DNA from: Pelagicoccus mobilis
GTDB lineage: Bacteria > Verrucomicrobiota > Verrucomicrobiia > Opitutales > Opitutaceae
DNA length: 64,000 bases
NCBI RefSeq assembly: GCF_016595505.1
Contig: NZ_JAENIL010000013.1
Coordinates: 1 to 64,000 of the forward strand
Direction of reading: 5' to 3'
In this document: positions 1-9,568 of the stretch, piece by piece
Numbering within the stretch: position 1 is the first letter of the stretch
How the letters are laid out: each line of letters starts with the position of its first letter
The notes under the pieces: generated by a model
The model's input: only the letters and a program-made list of their open reading frames with translations
Database searches by the model: none
Told to the model about the DNA's origin: nothing
Position numbers and translations under genes: made by a program

Positions 1-11
1 CCCCTGTCGAA

Positions 12-34
12 TCGCGTGACAAGCACGCTCCCAC
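12..34 (-). repeat. REP-like element, family C, copy 1
   Basis: Read on the minus strand the element begins GTGGGAGCGTG, then a short loop CTTGT, then CACGC, giving a 5-bp hairpin behind a GGAG head. The same 22-base unit recurs at 28881, 34499 and 34532. It lies about 40 bases past the stop codon of the AraC gene, head towards the gene. It resembles the well-known Pseudomonas REP pattern (GTGGGAGCGGGCTTG...). Confidence 0.75.
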
Positions 35-75
35 TTATTTTCTGTTTCGGATTTCGCACTTTATTGGAGAGTCTC

Positions 76-969
76 TCAGGTGAGCTGGGAACCTCTTCGA
101 CTTTTGCGGTATTCTGAAGCGGAATAACCCATCTCATCCTTAAAGGCGCGGGAGAAGTAATTGAGGCTGGTGAAGCCGGTTGACCAAGCGATTTGAGAAA
201 GATTGAGTGACGGATCTTGTAAGAGTGTAATCGCGTACTGAATACGTTGCTTCCGAATATAATGATTGGGAGTGGTGTCGGCGTATTGACGGAACAAGCG
301 GGTGAAGTGGTCAGGACTGCAGTTGAGCCGATCGGACAGGAACCTGACGGAGAGCTTTGGATTGCTGATTTCGCTGCTGATAAGGTCTTGGGCTCGGATG
401 ACGCGAAGATCGTAGGGTTTGTGGTAGGTCTCGGCGTTTTCCAGAATCTCGAGAAGGAGGGCGAAGAACGCGCGAAGCAGACCGTTTATATGCAAGTGCG
501 AGTTACGATTAGGATGGCTTGTTTGGTGGGTAATTTGGTTGATGTAGCCGAGTGCCAGTTCAGCAGAAGCGGTTTGATAGGTGTCACCCGAGCGAACCTC
601 GGGGGAATCGCCATCCCGGCATTCGGATTCGAGGACGTTAAGATGACTCTGACCAAAGCAGATGACAATATTGTGAAACGGACCGTTTGAGTCAGCGTAT
701 CCAGATTCTCCGTGCGGTAGGCCCGCATGGATGATGGCAGCCTCGCCTGCCTGAAGATCGAAGGCGGAATCTGGGCATCGGAATTTGTTAGTGCCGGATT
801 GCTGGAGGAACACTTCTGGCGTAGGGTGAAAGTGCATACACCTGACCCGTTTTCTCAATTGAGAGACAGGCGGCAGGTGCAGGGTGTTTTTCTCCGCCAA
901 CAGTCCATCCAGGTAATCAGAAACGATTTGCCGATGGCTCAAGTTGCGTTGTTGAAAGGGGCTTGTCAT
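76..969 (-). CDS. AraC-family transcriptional regulator
   Basis: A 297-residue DNA-binding regulator. The first ~150 residues form a cupin-like sensor region (the HFHPTPEVFLQ stretch is typical of the AraC sugar-sensing fold), and the last ~100 residues carry the paired helix-turn-helix of the AraC family, with the family signature NYFSRAFKDEMGYSASEYRK near the C-terminus. The gene is divergent from the dehydrogenase gene at 1059, with about 90 bases between the two starts, so it most likely controls the sugar genes to its right; this is inferred from position. The ligand cannot be read from sequence. A family C REP-like element follows its stop codon. Confidence 0.9.
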   Translation of the reverse strand: MTSPFQQRNLSHRQIVSDYLDGLLAEKNTLHLPPVSQLRKRVRCMHFHPTPEVFLQQSGTNKFRCPDSAFDLQAGEAAIIHAGLPHGESGYADSNGPFHNIVICFGQSHLNVLESECRDGDSPEVRSGDTYQTASAELALGYINQITHQTSHPNRNSHLHINGLLRAFFALLLEILENAETYHKPYDLRVIRAQDLISSEISNPKLSVRFLSDRLNCSPDHFTRLFRQYADTTPNHYIRKQRIQYAITLLQDPSLNLSQIAWSTGFTSLNYFSRAFKDEMGYSASEYRKSRRGSQLT

Positions 970-1058
970 TGGGGAGTCGGAAATGTGCTAATCTTGTCGG
1001 CTATCTGGAATCAATGGAAGTTGAAAGTGGATGCCTGAACGGTGAGTCTACTTGGACT

Positions 1059-2102
1059 ATGGTAAAGCTTGCAGTAATTGGCACTGGAGGAATGGCGAAC
1101 CATCAGGTCGAGTCATTCTTGAAAATTGATAAGTGTGAAGTGGTCGCTGCCTGCGATATCGATGAGGAACGTGTATCGGATTTCGGAAAGAAGCACGGAA
1201 TCAAGACTCTTTATACTGATACCGATAAGCTTTTGGCGGAGGTTGAGTGCGATGCGGTGAGCATTGTTACGCCAGACGCGTATCACCATCCGCTTACGAT
1301 GAAAGCGATCGCCGCGGGAAAGCATGTTCTCTGTGAAAAGCCGTTGGCCCTAAACGCAGCGGATGCGCTTGAAATGTCGGAAGCGGCGAAGAAGGCGGGC
1401 GTCATAAACATGGTCAACTTCTCCTACCGGAACAGCTCCGCGATTCAATACGTGGCGAAACTGGTTGCTGCGGGCGAGCTGGGTGAGATCCGGCACCTGC
1501 ACGCTTACTATTTGCAAGGCTGGCTTGCCCAAGATGACTGGGGCTTTTGGGAGACGAGTCCGCATTGGCTCTGGAGGCTTTCGACCAAGGCGGGCAGCAT
1601 GGGAGTTCTAGGGGATATTGGAGTGCATATTCTGGACTTTGCTGGGATGCCGATGGGCGCCTACAAATCTGTTAATTGTAAGCTCAAGACCTTCGATAAG
1701 GGAGAGAATAATACGATGGGAGGCTTTGAGCTGGATGCGAATGACTCTGCCATTGTTACCGCAGAGTTTGCGAACGGAGCTATCGGGACGATCCACACGA
1801 CTCGTTGGGCTCAGCCCCATCAAAACTCGCTTCGCTTGAACCTTTACGGCGACAAGGCCTCGGTAGAGATCGATTTAGATACTTCTTATTCGCAGTTGAA
1901 GATAAGCCGTATCCTCGGACGCAAGTCGATGCCATGGGAGACCGTAGATTGCGGAGAGACTCCGACGAATTTCGAGCGCTTCATCACGGCGGTAGAGTCG
2001 GGAGTTCAAGATCAGGCGGATTTTGCCCGTGGGGCAGAGGTCCAAGCAGTGTTGGATGCCTGTTTCGAATCAGATAAGGAAGATAAGACGGTGAATCTTT
2101 AG
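1059..2102 (+). CDS. Gfo/Idh/MocA-family oxidoreductase
   Basis: An NAD(P)-dependent sugar or inositol dehydrogenase-like protein. The N-terminus has a Rossmann dinucleotide-binding loop (VIGTGGMANHQ, residues 4-14) and the family motif EKPLA with its catalytic-pocket lysine follows about 90 residues later (GKHVLCEKPLALN). I chose the ATG at 1059 because it puts MVKLAVIGTGG directly at the Rossmann fold; the upstream extension to 963 overlaps the divergent regulator and looks non-coding. The protein is then 347 residues, normal for the family. The next gene starts 14 bases after the stop, so the two are probably cotranscribed. Substrate unknown. Confidence 0.9.
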   Translation: MVKLAVIGTGGMANHQVESFLKIDKCEVVAACDIDEERVSDFGKKHGIKTLYTDTDKLLAEVECDAVSIVTPDAYHHPLTMKAIAAGKHVLCEKPLALNAADALEMSEAAKKAGVINMVNFSYRNSSAIQYVAKLVAAGELGEIRHLHAYYLQGWLAQDDWGFWETSPHWLWRLSTKAGSMGVLGDIGVHILDFAGMPMGAYKSVNCKLKTFDKGENNTMGGFELDANDSAIVTAEFANGAIGTIHTTRWAQPHQNSLRLNLYGDKASVEIDLDTSYSQLKISRILGRKSMPWETVDCGETPTNFERFITAVESGVQDQADFARGAEVQAVLDACFESDKEDKTVNL

Positions 2103-2116
2103 TTGGAGAAACGATT

Positions 2117-3022
2117 ATGTCATTGAATAAAGAATACGATATTCGAATCGGTACGCTGGTCGGACAAGGTCAACGAACCCCAGAGTACATTTCCCAAATT
2201 TTACCGCATGGGTTTGAGTCCTTTCAGATCAACTTTTGGCAGACCACAGGTGATACCGATCTTGAGCGTTTGGCGGCCGAAACGAAGGAAGTGATAGATG
2301 GACATGATGTGATCGTCTCCTCACTCGGAGTCTTTGGAAATCCGCTTGGGGATACGGAAATCGATGAGCAAACGAGAGAAAGTTGGCGCAAGTGTATCGA
2401 TGCTGCGGGGGACTTTGGAGCAGATCTCGTTTGCGGCTTCGCGGGGCGGGTCAGAGAAAAGCCAGTACCGGATTCCATCGATCGTTATGTAGAGGTTTTT
2501 GGAGAGCTATCGGAGCGAGCGAAAGACAAGGGGATCCGCATCGCCTTTGAAAATTGCCCGATGGCTGGAACTTGGGAAAGTGGTGATTGGAACATCGCGT
2601 TCAATCCTGCTGCCTGGGACATGATGTTTGATGCGCTTCCGGCCGAGAACATAGGGCTGGAGTGGGAGCCGTGTCATCAGATGGGGCAGCTAATCGATCC
2701 GATCGCGCAATTGAGAAAGTATGTGAGCAAGGTGTTCCACGTGCATGGCAAGGATGCGAGCCTCTACCATGAAGTGATCCGGGAGTTTGGAGTGCATGGT
2801 CCGAAACCCCACTTCGAGCATCGCCATCCCGGTTTGGGAGATAGCAACTGGACGGATATCATAAGCGAGCTAAGACGTGGCGGCTACAAGGGTACTATCG
2901 ATATCGAGGGCTGGCATGATCCCATCTATGTGGGCGACTTGGAAATGACAGGACAGGTTCATGCTCTGGAGCACCTAAAACGGTGCCGGGGAAACTATGT
3001 GCCCAACCCGGTCGGGTTTTAA
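2117..3022 (+). CDS. Sugar phosphate isomerase/epimerase-like TIM-barrel protein
   Basis: A 301-residue member of the xylose-isomerase-like TIM-barrel superfamily (AP endonuclease family 2 fold). Metal-ligand type motifs are visible: FENCP near residue 145, EWEPCH near 180, HVHGKD near 205 and a late DIEGWHDP stretch. A Shine-Dalgarno-like GGAGA lies 9 bases before the ATG. It directly follows the Gfo/Idh/MocA dehydrogenase, a pairing common in sugar or inositol catabolic operons. The exact reaction is not deducible. Confidence 0.85.
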   Translation: MSLNKEYDIRIGTLVGQGQRTPEYISQILPHGFESFQINFWQTTGDTDLERLAAETKEVIDGHDVIVSSLGVFGNPLGDTEIDEQTRESWRKCIDAAGDFGADLVCGFAGRVREKPVPDSIDRYVEVFGELSERAKDKGIRIAFENCPMAGTWESGDWNIAFNPAAWDMMFDALPAENIGLEWEPCHQMGQLIDPIAQLRKYVSKVFHVHGKDASLYHEVIREFGVHGPKPHFEHRHPGLGDSNWTDIISELRRGGYKGTIDIEGWHDPIYVGDLEMTGQVHALEHLKRCRGNYVPNPVGF

Positions 3023-3087
3023 GTATCCAGCTCATCTAGGTAACGGTTGTTGCCCCCCAACGGACACAGATTCGCTCTGGACCCATT

Positions 3088-3115
3088 TTGCCCGCTGGGG
3101 ACAGCGGGCTCTACC
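3088..3115 (-). repeat. REP-like element, family B, copy 1
   Basis: On the plus strand this reads CCCGCTG-GGGA-CAGCGGG followed by CTCTACC; the opposite strand therefore carries a GTAG head and an 8-bp hairpin. Its arms differ from the other family B copies, yet both arms change together. It lies in the 200-base gap between the isomerase gene and the symporter gene. Confidence 0.7.
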
Positions 3116-3223
3116 TTTACTGACGCTTTCCATGAAGCTTCGATCTCCAGCTCTGCAGGAGCCCAACTTGATGTTGAGTGGTGCAATGTTGAGCTGTGCC
3201 ATGGCTGTTGCCATCTCTGAAGC

Positions 3224-4711
3224 ATGAGTACCCTGAAGACCGAAGCAGACCCCGCTGCTGGGAACCCCCAGAGTTCTTCCAAAAGAAACATTTCCAAAGA
3301 GCCGAAACCGGGCGAACTCGTAGCCTTTGGGTCGGCTCAGTCTGTCTTTGATTTGCAGAACGTGACGATGAACACGTTGCTGCTGCAGATCCTTAACATG
3401 GTTTTGCACATCAACCCCGTATTGGTGGGGGGACTACTAACGGTCCGTTCGTTTGTGGACGCGATTACGGATCCACTGATGGGGCATGTGACAGATAGCA
3501 CGAGGACACGCTGGGGCCGCCGCCGTCCCTACATTCTCGTAGGCGGGATTTTGACCGCGGTTGTAATGGTGGCAATGTGGCAGTTTGACCGGAATTGGGA
3601 CCATCAAACGATCGCCAATTACATGGGAGTCGCGATTGTCATGTTGGCGATAGCAACTACGGTGCAGAACGTTTCTTATGGGGCGTTGACCTTCGAGATG
3701 TCGCCTAGCTACCACGGGCGTACACGTGTTCAAGTCTACCGTGCGTATTGTCAAAAAGTCCTGGGGCTTGCGAATCCTTGGTGGATGCCGATCGCTATGT
3801 TGCCCCTGTTTGGCGACGGTTTGACTGGAATGCGGTCTCTTTCATTCCTGTTTGCGACGATCATGGTTTTGGTAAGCGTGGCTTGTTTCAAGTTCTGCCA
3901 TGAGCGCACGGAACTGTTGCCGCTTGAACGATCCGATGATAGGGGCTTTGTCGCCGACGTGCTTTCACCAATCGGCAAATTCTTTGTCGGTATTTGGAGT
4001 ACCATTACGAACATACACTTTGCAAAGGTCACCATGATCTACATGACCTTGCTCTTTCTGCTCGGTGTCTTTCAGGCCTATGGGAGTTACCTGACGATAT
4101 ACTATCTCTTTGATGGCGATCTGCTGAAAGGATCGGCGTTCCACGGTGGGGCAGGCACTCTCGGAGCGGTCTTTGGCTTTTTGGCGATACCGTTCGCATC
4201 GATGTTATCACGCCGCTATGAAAAGCACATCGCACTCAAGATTTGCATCACCTGCATGGCGTTTGGATCCGCTTCGAACTATTGGTTTTACCAGCCCGAT
4301 TATCCTTGGCTGCTCTATCTCGCCCAACCCTTCTATTCAATCGGGATTGCAGCTTTGTTCGTGCTCTTGGGTTCTCTCTTCAATGACGTAATCGACGTGG
4401 ACGATCTGAAAAATGGTGTCCGCAGAGAGGGGCTCTTTTCAGCGACTTCAGGTTTCTTCATGAAGCTAGCCGGTTCAGCGGCGGGGTTGTGTACCGGGCT
4501 GGTTCTGAATTACACGAGGTTTGATGCTGCCCTTGGCGGCGATCAACCGGAAGGGACGTACCAGAAACTTCTGTTCCTTTACTCCTTTGGTCCGGTTGCG
4601 TTGCTGTTGATCTGCATCGCCTTACTCTGGAGATACCCGCTTACCGAGAAGCGGATATCGGAGATACAGACCCAACTGCACGAGAGAAACGAACGTGCGG
4701 GATCCGTGTGA
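3224..4711 (+). CDS. GPH-type sugar:cation symporter (MFS)
   Basis: A 495-residue integral membrane transporter. Residues ~70-105 carry the glycoside-pentoside-hexuronide symporter signature (DAITDPLMGHVTDSTRTRWG followed by RRRPYIL), as in MelB-like proteins. About 12 hydrophobic segments can be counted across the protein. A second conserved region, SLFNDVIDVDDLKNGVRREG near residue 390, corresponds to the family's late cytoplasmic loop. It probably imports the sugar or oligosaccharide handled by the neighbouring dehydrogenase and epimerases; the substrate is inferred from context only. The first ~25 residues are hydrophilic and the true start could be slightly downstream. Confidence 0.88.
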   Translation: MSTLKTEADPAAGNPQSSSKRNISKEPKPGELVAFGSAQSVFDLQNVTMNTLLLQILNMVLHINPVLVGGLLTVRSFVDAITDPLMGHVTDSTRTRWGRRRPYILVGGILTAVVMVAMWQFDRNWDHQTIANYMGVAIVMLAIATTVQNVSYGALTFEMSPSYHGRTRVQVYRAYCQKVLGLANPWWMPIAMLPLFGDGLTGMRSLSFLFATIMVLVSVACFKFCHERTELLPLERSDDRGFVADVLSPIGKFFVGIWSTITNIHFAKVTMIYMTLLFLLGVFQAYGSYLTIYYLFDGDLLKGSAFHGGAGTLGAVFGFLAIPFASMLSRRYEKHIALKICITCMAFGSASNYWFYQPDYPWLLYLAQPFYSIGIAALFVLLGSLFNDVIDVDDLKNGVRREGLFSATSGFFMKLAGSAAGLCTGLVLNYTRFDAALGGDQPEGTYQKLLFLYSFGPVALLLICIALLWRYPLTEKRISEIQTQLHERNERAGSV

Positions 4712-4747
4712 TCGGGTGTAGTTGAAAATCGGAAACGAATTCGTAAC

Positions 4748-5524
4748 CTAGTCGACTAGATTACCTTTGATGTAATCGAAGCTCTTCTTGAGAGAGTCGA
4801 AAGGATTGCCCGGGCACTCGTCTTGTTCGACAACGAAGGTTTCGCATCCGCTAGCTTCGGCAGCGGAGATGATGCGTTTGAAGTCTAGATTTCCCGATCC
4901 GATTTCACCCATTGTGGATTCGTTGCCTTCGTAGACGGTCATGTCTTTTATGTGAAGGATGGGAAGGCGTCCGGAGACCTTTTGGCACCAGGTTACTGGA
5001 TCGCATCCTCCACGTTGGATCCAAAATGTGTCGAGTTCTGCTTTCACTAGATCCGGATCTGTCCGCTCGAGGATGGTATCCAGGACGATCTTTCCGTCCC
5101 GCTTTAGAAACTCGAGGGCATGGTTGTGATAGAGTAGGTTGAGTCCGGCCTCTTTGTAAACCGCTCCTGCTCGGTTGAGGCGGTCGATGAGGCGATCTAC
5201 GCTCGCAGGGTCGTTGAAGTCCGTATCGTGCGGGTATGAGTAGATAATGTACTCGCAGCCCAGGTCCTTGATGTGGTCGACTAGGGTTTCTGGTTCGTCC
5301 AGTGTTTTGCCGAGATCTTCGTGGGTAGAAGTGATGCGCAAACCGTTATCGTTGCAGATCTGCAGGGTCTCTTTTGCGCTTATCATCCCCTGGGGGAGGG
5401 CTGCCAGTTCGACGGCTTGGTAGCCGATTTGGGCGAGCTTCTGACAGCTGTCTTGAAAGTTCTTTTCGCTCTGAATGAAGTCGCGAATTGTGTAGGTTAT
5501 GGCTGCGATTTGGTCGATTTTCAT
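4748..5524 (-). CDS. Sugar phosphate isomerase/epimerase-like TIM-barrel protein
   Basis: A 258-residue TIM-barrel protein of the same superfamily as the gene at 2117 but clearly different in sequence. Visible metal-site motifs are ELAALP near residue 37, YHNHALEF near 150, KAELDTFWI near 180 and LPILHIKDM near 205, with a late VVEQDE. It points towards the symporter gene (convergent) and away from the GH9 gene. Proteins of this size are often annotated as hydroxypyruvate isomerase-like or myo-inosose-type enzymes; the substrate cannot be decided here. Confidence 0.85.
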   Translation of the reverse strand: MKIDQIAAITYTIRDFIQSEKNFQDSCQKLAQIGYQAVELAALPQGMISAKETLQICNDNGLRITSTHEDLGKTLDEPETLVDHIKDLGCEYIIYSYPHDTDFNDPASVDRLIDRLNRAGAVYKEAGLNLLYHNHALEFLKRDGKIVLDTILERTDPDLVKAELDTFWIQRGGCDPVTWCQKVSGRLPILHIKDMTVYEGNESTMGEIGSGNLDFKRIISAAEASGCETFVVEQDECPGNPFDSLKKSFDYIKGNLVD

Positions 5525-5646
5525 CTTGTTCCATGTTCTTTCTTCCGCCCTTAGGAATCAACGCGCAGTTTCTGTACGTTGACCCTTTCATAAGCGTAGA
5601 GTGCATCGTTGGTTGAGCCCCAAACACTTTAACGACTTTCCCAAAC

Positions 5647-8600
5647 ATGATTTTTAGACGGTTCTGTCTTTTGCCCTTTTTCCTGACAGTCGGACTCGCT
5701 TCCGAGCTGGTTGAGGTAAGCCCGTTGACGGATTCAATCCTACTGGTCCATTTCGACGACGGATTCGTTGAGCGGCATCAGCTTGGCGAGTCTCGTAGAG
5801 CGGATACAGTGATCGTAGACCCGCTCGATGTGGAATTGGCGAGTCAGGTGAGTTCCTATTCGCTGTCCAGTGAGAGCGATGCGAATTATCAAGGAGGCAA
5901 AGCTCCGTCATCGGTCGGTCGAAAAAGCAAGGCCACTGATTTTTCTTGGATTTGTGAATCGTGGGTTAGCGGTCAGGGATGCGTGAACTCGGGCCCAGAT
6001 GCAGCATTGGAGCATTGGCTCTACCTTTTCCTTCCTGACCCGTTGGTAGATGGCGCGAGTTATCGTTTAGAGCTCGGCAGCTTATCGGGAGGTCAAGCGG
6101 TCGAATTTGTTTATGATGTCAAAAGCTCTCGATCGGAAGCAGTTCACGTCAATCTGCTAGGGTATGTTCCGGAGGCGACTAAGAAATTTGGATACGTATA
6201 CGCTTGGCTAGGGGATAGCGGAAAACTTGAGTTGGCAGACTACGCCGGGAACGCGTTTCACCTGATTGATCGAGAGACGAATGAGAGTGTGTTTTCCGGA
6301 GAGCTGACATTCCGTAAGGATTCGATGAATGCGGAAACCCGCCAGCCTGCAACTGACGAAACTCCAAACCAGAACTTTCTCGGAGCGGATGTCTATGAGT
6401 GTGATTTCTCCGGGTTTACGGGTACTGGCAAGTTCCGTCTCGCGGTAGAGGGGATAGGTTGCTCATTCGACTTCGAAATTCATCCCGACATTTACAGGGA
6501 GGCTTTCAGGACAACGGTACGCGGCCTTTACCATAACCGAAGCGGTATCGCTCTTGAAAAGCCCTATACTGTTTTTACTCGTCCAGCACCGCATAATCCT
6601 AACCTCACGCCCGGTTTCGATGGAGTCATCAAGTATACCAGTTCCCGGATGTTGGATTGGGTAAACGATAACCATTCAGAGGAAGATAAGCCTGCTATCG
6701 AGAATGGAATTGAGGGGCCGATAAACACTTGGGGATGGTATCAGGATGCTGGAGACTGGGATGGTTACGTCACGCATATGAAGATTCCAAGTTTGCTGAT
6801 GTTCGCGTTCGAAGCGGCCCCGGATAACTTCAAAGATGGAGAACTCAATATTCCTGAAAGTGGAGATGGGATACCGGATATATTGGGGGAAGCCCGCTGG
6901 TTGTTGCGTTTCTACTATCGTACGCGGATGGCGATGAAGGATGCGGGGTATGGGACTGGTGGTGTAGGCGGCGGTCGCGTTGCGGGTGACTGGTTCGGAG
7001 GAGATGAAGCCGAAGATGGGACCACGAAGGCGTCATGGACAGATGTCGATCGCACCTACATCGTTTCTGGCGAGGATCCGATGACATCTTTCAAGTACGC
7101 CGCCATCGCCGCTCACTATGCTTACATTTTAGGTGAATTTGGATACAACGATCCGGAGGGGATTGATTGGGAAGAGGAGGCGAAGACCGCGTATGATTGG
7201 GCGATTCAAAATACTCTGGATGGGGATGATCAGATTCGCTTTAGTGGCTCGTTTCTTTGGGAATATCGTCTTTATGCGGCTGCGGCTTTGTATCGTTTAA
7301 CGGGTGTTGAAGTGTATCAAACTCAGTTTGAAGCGGATGCTTCAAGCATTCAGGCGACCAGCTTCGTGCAGGGTGAAGCCCGTTGGGGAACCGCTTTGTT
7401 CGCTGGTATCGAGAATGTTGAGAGTATTAACGCTACGTTGAAAGATCGCATGCAACAAGCGATGCTTGCCACCGCGGATCGAGTCCTAGTAACGCATATC
7501 GATCAGCGTGCGTGCCGTTGGGGGGGGAACATCGATCAACCGATGAACGTAGGCCAACCGACGACCCCAAAGATTCCGGAAGTGATCCTTGCTTACCCGA
7601 TCGCCAAGCAGATCGATCCAGAGCGGGCCGAGGTGTATTTGAACAATGCGAGAACGACCGCTGATTACTTTCTCGGTACGAACCCGCTTAACATGACTTG
7701 GGTGACGGGGCTCGGTGAACGTCGACCGGAACGTCTCTTTCACATGGATAGCTGGTACAATGGTCGAGATGAGATGGTACCTGGGATTGTACCCTACGGG
7801 CCATGGCAACAAAGCCTGGTGCTTGGAGAATCTGAGACGGGGCCCTGGCAGCATGTATGGGCAAACAAATACATTTACCCTGACGATATTGGAGTTTGGC
7901 CGGGGCATGAGCGTTGGTTCGAGCAATGGACTTCGCCTCTGACTAACGAATTCACAGTACACCAAAACACTGTGATCTCTGCTGTGGTCTATGGTTTTCT
8001 TTGTGGATCGAACGAGGAACGTGATGCGTCAGCTCCGAGTTCACCAAGCGAAGTAACAGCGAATGAGCTGAGTTCCGAATCAGCGGTGCTGAGCTGGGCA
8101 GAGACGAATGATGATGTCAGGGTTATTGGATACAACGTATACCTCGATGGAGAGCTTTTTGATCAAATTGAGGGCACGCGTGTGAGCTTTGACCAATTGA
8201 CTGCGGGGGCCGGTTATACCGTGGAGATTGAAGCCATCGATCATGCGGGTAACCGATCAGAGGAAGTCACAAGTATTGAGCTCGTTTCTGACTTCTCAGC
8301 GAAAGTTAAGACCGAGCTGGTTGCCTGGAGAATTCAGAACTTTGGCACAGAAGAAAACCAAGGAGACGCCGCTGATGACGCAGACCCGGACAAGGACTCT
8401 GTATCCAATATCATGGAGTTCTATTTAGGGACCGACCCAAATAGCTTTTCGGCCGCATTCGATCTGTTCGATGCTCAGAAGGAGGGAGGCAACTGGTATT
8501 TCTCTGCCGCAGTAGAGGGTAGTGTGGGCGAGGGGGTTGTATCATTCGAGTCGTCAGAGGATCTTTTGAACTGGGGGCTCGCAGATTCATCAGAAGTCGA

Positions 8601-8706
8601 GAAGGCCGGGAACCTCTGGGTTTTCAGGGGAGCGCTTAGCGGAACCCTGCAGAAACCGTCTTTTATTCGATGGCGTCTGGGGGAACCTGGTATACAGGTC
8701 CGTTGA
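5647..8706 (+). CDS. Secreted glycoside hydrolase family 9 enzyme with FN3 and calcium-type C-terminus
   Basis: A 1019-residue exported endo-glucanase-like enzyme. It starts with a hydrophobic signal peptide (about residues 1-20). An N-terminal immunoglobulin-like cellulase domain begins near VNLLGYVPEATKKFG (~residue 166). The GH9 catalytic domain follows: QDAGDWDGY near residues 365-373 holds the nucleophile/base aspartates, and TNEFTVHQN holds the acid glutamate E768. A fibronectin type III domain covers ~795-880, and a D-x-D-x-D calcium-type segment with NIMEFYLGTDP covers ~905-935. The last ~90 residues are an unassigned tail. GH9 enzymes cut beta-1,4-glucans and related chains. It sits among sugar-use genes, with a sulfatase nearby. 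Confidence 0.92.
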   Translation: MIFRRFCLLPFFLTVGLASELVEVSPLTDSILLVHFDDGFVERHQLGESRRADTVIVDPLDVELASQVSSYSLSSESDANYQGGKAPSSVGRKSKATDFSWICESWVSGQGCVNSGPDAALEHWLYLFLPDPLVDGASYRLELGSLSGGQAVEFVYDVKSSRSEAVHVNLLGYVPEATKKFGYVYAWLGDSGKLELADYAGNAFHLIDRETNESVFSGELTFRKDSMNAETRQPATDETPNQNFLGADVYECDFSGFTGTGKFRLAVEGIGCSFDFEIHPDIYREAFRTTVRGLYHNRSGIALEKPYTVFTRPAPHNPNLTPGFDGVIKYTSSRMLDWVNDNHSEEDKPAIENGIEGPINTWGWYQDAGDWDGYVTHMKIPSLLMFAFEAAPDNFKDGELNIPESGDGIPDILGEARWLLRFYYRTRMAMKDAGYGTGGVGGGRVAGDWFGGDEAEDGTTKASWTDVDRTYIVSGEDPMTSFKYAAIAAHYAYILGEFGYNDPEGIDWEEEAKTAYDWAIQNTLDGDDQIRFSGSFLWEYRLYAAAALYRLTGVEVYQTQFEADASSIQATSFVQGEARWGTALFAGIENVESINATLKDRMQQAMLATADRVLVTHIDQRACRWGGNIDQPMNVGQPTTPKIPEVILAYPIAKQIDPERAEVYLNNARTTADYFLGTNPLNMTWVTGLGERRPERLFHMDSWYNGRDEMVPGIVPYGPWQQSLVLGESETGPWQHVWANKYIYPDDIGVWPGHERWFEQWTSPLTNEFTVHQNTVISAVVYGFLCGSNEERDASAPSSPSEVTANELSSESAVLSWAETNDDVRVIGYNVYLDGELFDQIEGTRVSFDQLTAGAGYTVEIEAIDHAGNRSEEVTSIELVSDFSAKVKTELVAWRIQNFGTEENQGDAADDADPDKDSVSNIMEFYLGTDPNSFSAAFDLFDAQKEGGNWYFSAAVEGSVGEGVVSFESSEDLLNWGLADSSEVEKAGNLWVFRGALSGTLQKPSFIRWRLGEPGIQVR

Positions 8707-8727
8707 GTGTGTTTTGCTAACAGCCTC

Positions 8728-9549
8728 CTAGGCTGTGGCAGACAGGTAGATCGTGTGTGAAACCTTCTCGCCAGACGTCGCTTCGAGAACAGGGGAAATT
8801 TGCTCTAGCTCGGTGAACTCGCTATCGTTGGAGCACCAGATCTGACTTCTGTAAGCAGAGTCTATCTCCGCGGAGTTTAATCCGGAATAGATACCGTGCT
8901 CCATGGAAAGAGTGCCTCGCTCGGATTCGAAGCAAATCGTTTGAACGGGGAATCCCAGTTTAACTCCGTCGCTACTGACTTTTGAAGGATCGATTATGGC
9001 GTTTTGATCGTTGGTTCTAATGGCAGGGCTCGATGTCGGATGATTCGTTTCGAGTCCGATCGTTAGGTAGCCGTGAGGAGTAGAGTCCGATTTCTGGATA
9101 CGAAGTTTTATTCGTTCGGCACGAGGGACCGCGAGTACATGCATCGCGTAATGATCTGTGGCGCTTGGCTGCCATTCGCATGAGCAGGCGAGTTTCGAAC
9201 CAGACCAGAAGTAGCGCCTCGTAATCCGAGGGAATTGTGGGGCGGTGTGTGGCAGTTCGAGTGTTAGCGCTTCTCCAGAAAGATGACAGTTTGCTTGGGA
9301 GCGTTCCCAGTCGATCGGTGGGGGCCAGTTCCAAATCCGCTGGGGGCCAAGCCAGAAGCGATGTCCGCCGAAGTCCTTGTTTAGACCAGTGGGACTGTAG
9401 AGGAGATTGCGACCTGTCCCGTAGGACCCGAAGTGTACGAGTCTTCCTCTCGTGGGGCTAACGATTGCTAGGCTTCCTCCAACGGCAGATTGGTAGGCTT
9501 TCTCTCCATTCCAGATGATGGATTCCCAGCTAGCAAATTGGGTGGTCAC
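8728..9549 (-). CDS. DUF4380-like protein
   Basis: A 273-residue protein without a signal peptide. Its layout (SLAIVSPTRGRLVHFGSYGT near the N-terminus, then FGGHRFWLGPQRIWNWPPP) resembles DUF4380, a family of beta-rich proteins related in fold to aldose-epimerase/galactose-mutarotase-like domains. I recognise it only at that level. It is convergent with the GH9 gene (21 bases between stops) and lies about 20 bases upstream of the reductase-type gene on the same strand order, so it may be cotranscribed with the MDR dehydrogenase. A role in sugar recognition is inference. Confidence 0.6.
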   Translation of the reverse strand: MTTQFASWESIIWNGEKAYQSAVGGSLAIVSPTRGRLVHFGSYGTGRNLLYSPTGLNKDFGGHRFWLGPQRIWNWPPPIDWERSQANCHLSGEALTLELPHTAPQFPRITRRYFWSGSKLACSCEWQPSATDHYAMHVLAVPRAERIKLRIQKSDSTPHGYLTIGLETNHPTSSPAIRTNDQNAIIDPSKVSSDGVKLGFPVQTICFESERGTLSMEHGIYSGLNSAEIDSAYRSQIWCSNDSEFTELEQISPVLEATSGEKVSHTIYLSATA

Positions 9550-9568
9550 CGATTTGGAATTCGTGAAT